From NCBI GenBank assembly GCA_001770935.1, contig MESI01000092.1, positions 44,243-108,242 of the forward strand: DNA of 64,000 nt. Direction: 5' to 3'. Below the pieces are notes generated by a model. That model saw only the letters and a program-made list of their open reading frames with translations. It was not told the origin of the DNA and ran no database searches. The translations under genes and the position numbers were made by a program. Source of the stretch: Burkholderiales bacterium RIFCSPLOWO2_12_FULL_61_40. GTDB taxonomy: Bacteria > Pseudomonadota > Gammaproteobacteria > Burkholderiales > Burkholderiaceae_C. Shown here piece by piece: positions 26,708-34,700 of this stretch. The stretch's first letter is position 1. Each line of letters opens with the position of its first letter.

Positions 26708-28582
26708 TCAAAACTGGCCTCCAGAGTAACGCTGTTGCAACACCTCTTGCAGCGTTCGCACCACCGCAAAGGCATCTTTGAGCTGGCTGCGTTCAAAGTT
26801 GGACAACTCGTCCAGTGCCAGAAAATTGTCGGGGTCTCTGCCCTGGGTGATTTGGCGGGCCTGGTGGGCGATCCGCAATTTGCCCAGAAACTCCAGCGCG
26901 TCGCGCAGATCGCGGGCGCTTTGCGGGCTCACCTCGCCGGCTTGCGACGACATTTCCAGCCGGTCGTGGGTGTTGGCGTGTGGCACGCCCGCAGCCAGGG
27001 CATACACCCGCGCCAAATCCACAATCGGCACGATGCCCGTGTGTTTGAGGTCGATGGTGTGGGCGTTGGCGCCACCTCGGATGGGCGAAAGCTGCCCGAA
27101 CATACCCAAGGGCGGCCGGTGTTTGAGCGCATTGCCGACCATGTGGGCCAGGAACAGGCTGTTGCCCCTGGTGAGCTGGACGATGTCCTGGCGCAAACGG
27201 TCAAGCAAGTCGACCTTGCCGTATATCGCCCGCAGGTCAAAGAAGACACAGGTCAGCATCAGCGCCTTGGGCTTGGGCTGATCGATCCACTTGTGAAAGT
27301 AGTCGACCCACACGTGGCGTGGCTGGCGCCAGATGTCGGTCATGGCCATCATCGCGCCGGGGCAATGGACATAACCACACGCGGCCAGACCGTCACAGAC
27401 CCACTTTGAAAATGCCTTGAAATAGGTGCCATGGCGGGCCTCGTCAAAGCAGTCGTCGAGAATCAGGCAATTGTCCTGGTCCGACTTGGCGGTTTGCTCG
27501 CTGCGCGCCTGCGAACCCGCTGCGACCCAGACGTAGTCGACCGGCGCTGGCCCCAGTTGCTGCGTGGCCAGGTGGATCAAGCGGGTGGTCAGCGCGTCCA
27601 CAATGGTGGTCACAATGTGCCCGGTGCTGTAGGCGCTGGCATCGGCCGCCGCCAGGTGCAACTGCAACTGGCGGACGCGGGCACTGATGCGTGTGAGGCC
27701 TTCCAGCGAGGTCTGTTTGTAGATGTCCCCGGCGAGATACACCGCCGAGGTGCTGTGCTGTTCCGTCAGGTCGGTCGTGGTGATCATGCCGAGAATGCGC
27801 TGGCCATCCATCACCGGCATGTGGTGAATGTTGTGGCGCGCCATCAACAGCAGTGCGTCAAACGCCGGGCTGTTGGCGTCCACGGTCATCGGCGCCAGCG
27901 TGGCAATGTCAGACACCGGCCGCTGGCCATCCAGCCCTTGGGCCACCACGCGGTTGCGCAGATCGCGGTCGGTCACCAGGCCAAACAGCAGGCCCTGCTC
28001 GACCAGCATCACCGACGACACCCGCTGTTCGCGCATCAACAGCGCGGTGGCCTGAACCGTAGTGTCTGGCGCCAGGGTAATGGGTTCGCGTTTGAGAAGC
28101 GTGCGAATGGGGGTCATCAGCAGGTTCAGCGATGCGCCCGATTCGCCAATCTGGCGGGTCGGCGCGGCGCGGGTGCGGGCCTCAAGCGCAGGAAAGAAAT
28201 ACAGCAATGGGGCGTGCTGCGCACACAATTGCTCCAGCGCGTCGGCGCCAAGCCACGCGATTTCGCAATCGGTATGGGCCACCCACTGCCAATGGCGCAC
28301 GGGCTGCGCAGGCATTGCGCCAAAACCAAACAGTTCACCGGGATGAAGGCCAAGGGCCAGACCACGCTCTGGGTCCTGTGCTTCCACCGTTCCGCCCAGG
28401 ATCAGCCCCATCCGCAAAGTCTGTTGGTCTCGCGCCACCAAAACCGCATGTGCCGCGCACTTTTCATATGCAAACTGGGCGGCAAAGGAGTGGCGCACGG
28501 CGGATGGCAACTGGCCGAAGGCGCGGTGTTGCGCGAGCGCTGCGGCAATCGACGCCGTGGCGGTGGAATCTGCGGACTTCAT
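26708..28582 (-). CDS. CBS/DUF294 putative nucleotidyltransferase, module 2
   Basis: The protein has 624 residues with the same order of parts as the gene at 9980: cNMP-like barrel (GLHPGELFGFGAMPAQP), CBS pair (LMREQRVSSVMLVEQGLLFG and RHNIHHMPVMDGQRILGMIT), nucleotidyltransferase loop near 352 (AAGSQARSEQTAKSDQDNC) and helical substrate domain. It converges on the kinase-exonuclease gene, leaving 19 bases between stops. ATG 28582 follows GGAGAAG. It faces away from uvrA; the two genes share the 130-base interval 28583-28712 as promoter region. Confidence 0.88.
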   Translation of the reverse strand: MKSADSTATASIAAALAQHRAFGQLPSAVRHSFAAQFAYEKCAAHAVLVARDQQTLRMGLILGGTVEAQDPERGLALGLHPGELFGFGAMPAQPVRHWQWVAHTDCEIAWLGADALEQLCAQHAPLLYFFPALEARTRAAPTRQIGESGASLNLLMTPIRTLLKREPITLAPDTTVQATALLMREQRVSSVMLVEQGLLFGLVTDRDLRNRVVAQGLDGQRPVSDIATLAPMTVDANSPAFDALLLMARHNIHHMPVMDGQRILGMITTTDLTEQHSTSAVYLAGDIYKQTSLEGLTRISARVRQLQLHLAAADASAYSTGHIVTTIVDALTTRLIHLATQQLGPAPVDYVWVAAGSQARSEQTAKSDQDNCLILDDCFDEARHGTYFKAFSKWVCDGLAACGYVHCPGAMMAMTDIWRQPRHVWVDYFHKWIDQPKPKALMLTCVFFDLRAIYGKVDLLDRLRQDIVQLTRGNSLFLAHMVGNALKHRPPLGMFGQLSPIRGGANAHTIDLKHTGIVPIVDLARVYALAAGVPHANTHDRLEMSSQAGEVSPQSARDLRDALEFLGKLRIAHQARQITQGRDPDNFLALDELSNFERSQLKDAFAVVRTLQEVLQQRYSGGQF

Positions 28583-28712
28583 ATCTTCTCCGGTAGAAAT
28601 TCCGCCTATTGTCCGCCCCTTGATGCCAACGGCGGACTGGAATGTGATGGACAACCCCAAGGGTACTGATAACTTCCTAAAATGTCTCCCCCATTTGACG
28701 AGAGCATCCACC

Positions 28713-31700
28713 ATGTCCCAGGGCACCATCCGCATTCGCGGAGCGCGGCAGCACAATCTTAAGAATCTTGACCTGGACATCCGCACCGGCGAACTGACGG
28801 TGGTGACCGGGCCCAGCGGCTCGGGCAAGTCCAGCCTGGTGTTTGACACCCTGTATGCCGAGGGGCAGCGCCGCTACGTGGAAACCTTCTCCGCCTACGC
28901 CCGCCAGTTCCTGGACCGCATGGACAAACCGGCGGTGGACAAGGTCGAAGGCGTGCCCCCGGCCATTGCCATCGACCAGACCAACCCGGTGCGCTCCAGC
29001 CGCTCCACGGTGGGCACCATGACCGAGCTGAACGACCACCTCAAGCTCCTGTTTTCCCGCGCCGGCAATCTGTTTGACAAAACCACCGCGCTGCCGGTGC
29101 AGCACGACACCCCCGAGACGGTGTATGCCGAGCTGCTGCGCCGGGCGGCAGCGTCGGGCGATCCGCGGCTGGTTCTGACCTTCCCCGTGGAACTGCCCGC
29201 CAGCACCAGTGCCGAAGAAGTCACCCAGTGGCTTTCCGCCAGCGGTTTCACCCGCGTCCACGCAGAGCGCGAGGTGGAGGTTGAAATGGGGTCAGATCCC
29301 GATTCAGGACGCGGACTTTCCGGGGCGAAGAAGAGTAAAACGAAATCGGGCTCTGACCCCATTTCAACCGGACTAACCCGGAGAAAAGTGCTGGACGTGG
29401 TGGCCGACCGCTTCCGCATCGCCAACGTGGACAAGGCCCGCGTGCTGGAGGCCATTGAGGTGGCCTTGAAGCGCGGCAGCGGCCGCCTCAATGTTTATGC
29501 ATCAAATGAGGCTCTAGCCCCCGTAGATAGTGCGCAAGAAGCTCCTGAATTGATAGCAAAAGTATTGGAGCCCACGCTGTGGCGCTTTTCCTCCGGGCTG
29601 CACTGCCCGCAAAGTGATGTGCGCTACGCCGACCCCATCGCCTCCATGTTCTCCTTCAATTCCGCCGTGGGCGCCTGCGAGGCCTGCCGGGGTTTCGGCC
29701 GCGTGGTGGGGGTGGACCTGGGTCTGGTCATTCCCAACGACAAGCTCACGCTGCGCGCCGGCGCGGTCAAGCCCATGCAGACCCCTGCCTGGCAGGAGTG
29801 CCAGGACGACCTGATGCGCCATGCCGAGGCCGCCGGCATTCCGCGCGACACGCCCTGGTACAAGCTCACGCCCGAGCAGCAGCATTGGGTGATCCACGGT
29901 TCGCCGAATTGGAACGGCAAGTGGAACCAGCACTGGTTTGGCATCCACCGTTTCTTTGAGTACCTGGAGAGCAAGGCCTACAAGATGCACATCCGGGTGC
30001 TGCTGTCCAAGTACCGCAGCTACACGCCCTGTGGCACCTGCGGCGGGGCGCGGCTCAAGACCGAAAGTTTGCTCTGGCGCATTGGCACGCGGGAACAGGC
30101 GGACGCGGTGCTGGCGCCTTCCAAACGCTTTATGCCGCAGGGGGTTAGCTGGAGCCGCGCGCAGTTGGAGGCGCTGCCGGGGCTGTGTTTGCATGATTTG
30201 ATGTTGATGCCTTTGGATCGGGTGCGGCGGTTCTTTGACTCGCTGCAAGCCGGGCTGGGTGGGGCGGAGTTGGGGGTATTGGGGGGCTCCTCGTCGCGTA
30301 GCTCAATTTCGTCACCCCCCGATACCCCCAACTCCGCGTTGTCTTCGGCTCCGGCCACTTCGGCGGCCAATGCGGTGACTACCTCCGAAGCAGAAAACAA
30401 AACCCTCAAGCTCCTTTTCGATGAAGTCCGCACCCGCCTGAAATACCTGTGCGACGTGGGTATTGGTTACCTCACGCTGGACCGCCAAAGCAGAACGCTG
30501 AGCGGCGGCGAAGTGCAGCGCATCAACCTCACCACGGCGCTGGGCACCTCGCTGGTCAACACCCTGTTTGTGCTGGACGAACCCAGCATCGGCCTGCACC
30601 CGCGCGACATGCACCGCATCATCGTGGCCATGCAGCGCCTGCGCGATGTCGGCAACACCCTGGTGGTGGTCGAGCACGACCCGGCCGTGATGCTGGCCGC
30701 CGACCGCATGATCGACATGGGCCCCGGCCCCGGCGAAAAGGGCGGGCAGATTGTGTTTGACGGCACGACTGAAGCACTGCGCAGCGCCGACACCCTGACC
30801 GGCGCCTACCTGGGCGGACGCAAGCAGGTGGGCATGGGCTTCAAGCGCATGGTGGCGGCCCACACCCCGCGCCTGATCCTGGAAGGCGCTACCGAGCACA
30901 ACCTGAAAAACATCTCGGTGGAGATCCCGCTGCAGCGCCTGGTGTGTGTCACCGGTGTCAGCGGCTCGGGCAAGTCCACCCTGATCCAGGACGTGCTGGC
31001 ACCGGCGCTTTTGCGCCATTTCGGCAAGGCCACCGAAACCCCCGGCGCCCATGCGCGCCTGCTGGGGGCTGAATTGTTGAGCGAAGTGGTGTTTGTGGAC
31101 CAGTCGCCCATCGGCAAAACGGCCCGCTCCAACCCCGTGAGTTATGTGGGCGCGTGGGACGCCATCCGTGAGATTTTTGCGGGCGCCGACCTGTCGCGCG
31201 AGCGCTCTTACACGGCGTCAAAATTCAGCTTCAACGGCGGTGACGGGCGTTGCCCCACCTGCGGCGGTTCGGGTTTTGAGCACATCGAGATGCAGTTCCT
31301 GAGCGATGTGTACCTGCGCTGCCCGGACTGCGATGGCAAGCGTTACCGCCCGGAGATTCTGGAAGTGACGATTGAGCGCAAGTGGCCCCCACACGCTGCG
31401 AAACCAGGGGCAGCAGGGGGCCGGAGCGATCTCCACGCCAATTCCCGCTCTCTCAACGTCGCCGATGTCTTGAATCTCACGGTCAGCGAAGCCGTGGCCC
31501 TGTTCGCCAACGACCGCGATGTGATCCGCGCGCTGCAGCCCATTATGGACGTGGGACTGGAGTACGTGAAGCTGGGCCAGCCCGTGCCCACGCTGTCGGG
31601 CGGCGAGGCGCAGCGCCTGAAGTTGGCGGGCTTTTTGGCGGAAGCGGCCAGGACGTCGACCGCCAGCCGCCAGGCCAAGGCCATGCGGGGTTCGCTGTTC

Positions 31701-34700
31701 ATGCTGGACGAGCCGACCACCGGGCTGCATTTTGACGACATCGCCAAGCTGATGCGCGCCCTGCGCAAGCTGCTGGACGCGGGACATTCGCTGGTGGTGA
31801 TCGAGCACAACCTGGATGTGATTCGGGCTGCCGACTGGTTGATCGATCTGGGACCCGAAGGCGGCGATGCGGGTGGTGAGGTGGTGGCCTACGGCACGCC
31901 GGAAGACCTGCTCTTGCACGCCACCTCGCATACCGGCAAGGCGCTGCGGGAGTACGCGGCGGCCATGGGGGTGGTGCATGAGGTGGCGGAGCCTTCTGTT
32001 GCGTATCTGGCGCGCGCTGCCGGGAATGGGGTCACGCCGGGCTCCTCATACGCAAGCTCAAAATCGTCACCCGGCGCAACCCCATCCCCGGCGGGTGCGG
32101 GCGTGCCAACGCTGCGGGGAGAGCAGAGGCAATCGGGTCAGGTTTATGGGGGTCAGATCCCAATTCAGGACAGCACTGTGGACGGCGACAAAACATCCCC
32201 AACGAAATTGGGCTCTGACCCCCATAAACCGTTGTCAGCCGGAGAAAACTGCATCCGCATCGTCAACGCCAAAGAACACAACCTCAAGTCCTTGAGTGTG
32301 GACATCCCGCGCGGCAAGTTCAGCGTCGTGACCGGCGTGTCCGGCTCCGGCAAATCCACCCTCGCATTCGACATCCTGTTCAACGAAGGCCAGCGCCGTT
32401 ACCTGGAAAGCCTGAACGCCTACGCACGCTCCATCGTGCAGCCCGCCGGGAGGCCCGAGGTGGATGCGGTGTACGGCATTCCGCCCACCGTGGCCATCGA
32501 GCAGCGGCTCTCGCGTGGCGGGCGCAAGTCCACCGTGGGTACCACCACCGAGGTCTGGCATTTCTTGCGGCTGCTGTATGTGAAGCTGGGCACGCAGCAC
32601 TGCGTGAAGGACGGCACGGCGGTGGCGCCGCAAACGGCGGACAGCATTGCGGCGCAGTTGCTGAAAAACTTTCGGGGCCAGCACATCGGGCTGCTGGCAC
32701 CGCTGGTGTCGGGGCGCAAGGGCGTGTACACCGAGCTGGCCGATTGGGCGCGCCCCCGGGGTTACACCCATCTGCGGGTGGATGGCAACTTTTTGCCCAC
32801 CACGGCGTTCCCGCGCATTGACCGTTTCAAGGAGCACAACATCGAGCTGCCCGTGGCGAGTCTGGATGTCAACCCGGCGAACGAAACCGCCTTGCGCGAA
32901 GCCCTGGCCTCGGCCCTGGTGCACGGCAAGGGCGTGGTGCAGGTGATGAGCGATCTGGATGGCCTGCGCGAGGCCATGCAGGCGGGCACCCCGGCGGCGG
33001 GCATTGGCCGCGTGCAGGTGTTCTCCACCAAACGCGCCTGCCCGGTGTGTTCCACCTCGTATGCCGAGCTGGACCCCCGGCTGTTCAGCTACAACAGCAA
33101 ACACGGCTGGTGCCCCGACTGCGTGGGCACCGGCTTGCTGCTTTCCAAGGACCAGCGCAAGGTGTTTGACGATTCGGTGCGCGACGATGACAACAAGGGC
33201 CGTGAGCAGACCTTTGCCGAGGCCGATGTGGAAGACCTGGTGGACGCGGTGTGCCCCGGCTGCCAGGGCACGCGGCTCAATGCCGTGGCGCGCGCCGTGC
33301 AGTTTGCGGGCGTGGGCATCACCGACATTGCGCGCCTGAGCGTGACGGATGTGCGCAAGTGGGTGCAAACGCTGCAATTGGTGGGGGGGCTGAGCACGCG
33401 GGAGGGCGACATTGCCCGTGATTTGATTCCCGAGATCAAGAGCCGGCTGGAGTTTCTGGAAGAGGTGGGCCTGGGTTACCTCACGCTGGACCGGGGCGCA
33501 CCCACGCTCAGCGGTGGCGAGGCGCAGCGCATCCGGCTGGCCGCGCAGTTGGGCAGCAATTTGCAGGGGGTGTGTTATGTGCTGGACGAGCCCACCATTG
33601 GCCTGCATGCGCGGGACAACCAGATTTTGCTGGGCGCCTTGCAAAGCCTGAGCGACAAGGGCAACACGCTGGTGGTGGTGGAGCACGACGAGGACACGAT
33701 TCGCCATGCCGACCACATCATCGACATCGGGCCGAGCGCGGGCAAGCGCGGCGGGCGGCTGGTGGCGCAGGGGTCGATTGCCGATGTGCAGGCGGCTGCG
33801 GATTCGCAGACTGGGCGGTATTTGCTGCATGCAATGCGGCATCCCTTGGCTGTGCGGCGGTATGTGGTGTCTTATGAGGCGTCTTTGGGGGTTGCTTCTT
33901 GGGGTGACGTTGTTGCGCGTGCTGCGGCCGAAGCCGGTACGCCGGGTTCCTCGTCGCGTAGCTCAATTTCGTCACCCGGCGTACCGGCTTCAGCCGCGAG
34001 TCTGGTGGACGCGAAAGGTTTGAAGAAGCCCAAAGGAAAAGCTGCCAAAGCGGCGGCCATTGCGGCGGCGAACGCCGCAGCCAGCGTGGCCGTCAATGCG
34101 GAATTCAGCGAACGTGTGCGAGTCGCAGCCGAATACGCAGAGTTAGCCGACCGCTCCATGTCCCATGTCTCAGCCTCCAAGGTCTCAGCCGCAGCAGCGG
34201 GAAGCCTTGGGGTGGGTGACGAAATTGAGCTACGCGACGAGGAGCCCGCCCCAAGGCTTCCCGCTGCGAGCACAGCAACACCCCTGACTTGGCTCACCGT
34301 AAAAGCAGCCAATCTTCACAACCTGCAAAACATCACCACCCACGTCCCCTTGAAGCGCCTGGTCGCCATCACCGGCGTCAGTGGCTCCGGCAAATCCACC
34401 TTGGCAAGAGATGTGCTCCTCACCAACGTGCAAGTCGCCGTTCAAAAACGCAGCACCAAAGCCGGCCGCGACGCCCTGGATGCTGGCGAAACAATAGAGT
34501 GGACCGGCTGCGACGGCGTGGAAGGGTTCGAAACCATAGACCGCGTGCTCGAAGTGGACCAAACCCCCATCGGCAAAACCCCGCGCTCCTGCCCCGCCAC
34601 CTACATCGGCTTCTGGGACACCATCCGCAAGCTCTTTGCCGACACGCTGGAAGCCAAGGCGCGTGGCTACGCCGCCAACCGCTTCAGCTTCAACACCGGG

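Noticed and set aside
28583..28712. LexA (SOS) box before the UvrA-like gene
   Set aside because: No CTGT-N8-ACAG palindrome is present between the DUF294 gene and uvrA.
30264..34267. Family A copies as an ordinary serine-rich protein repeat
   Set aside because: One copy is inverted and gives an unrelated acidic peptide, and the nucleotide arms pair precisely, so the conserved unit is DNA or RNA and not protein.
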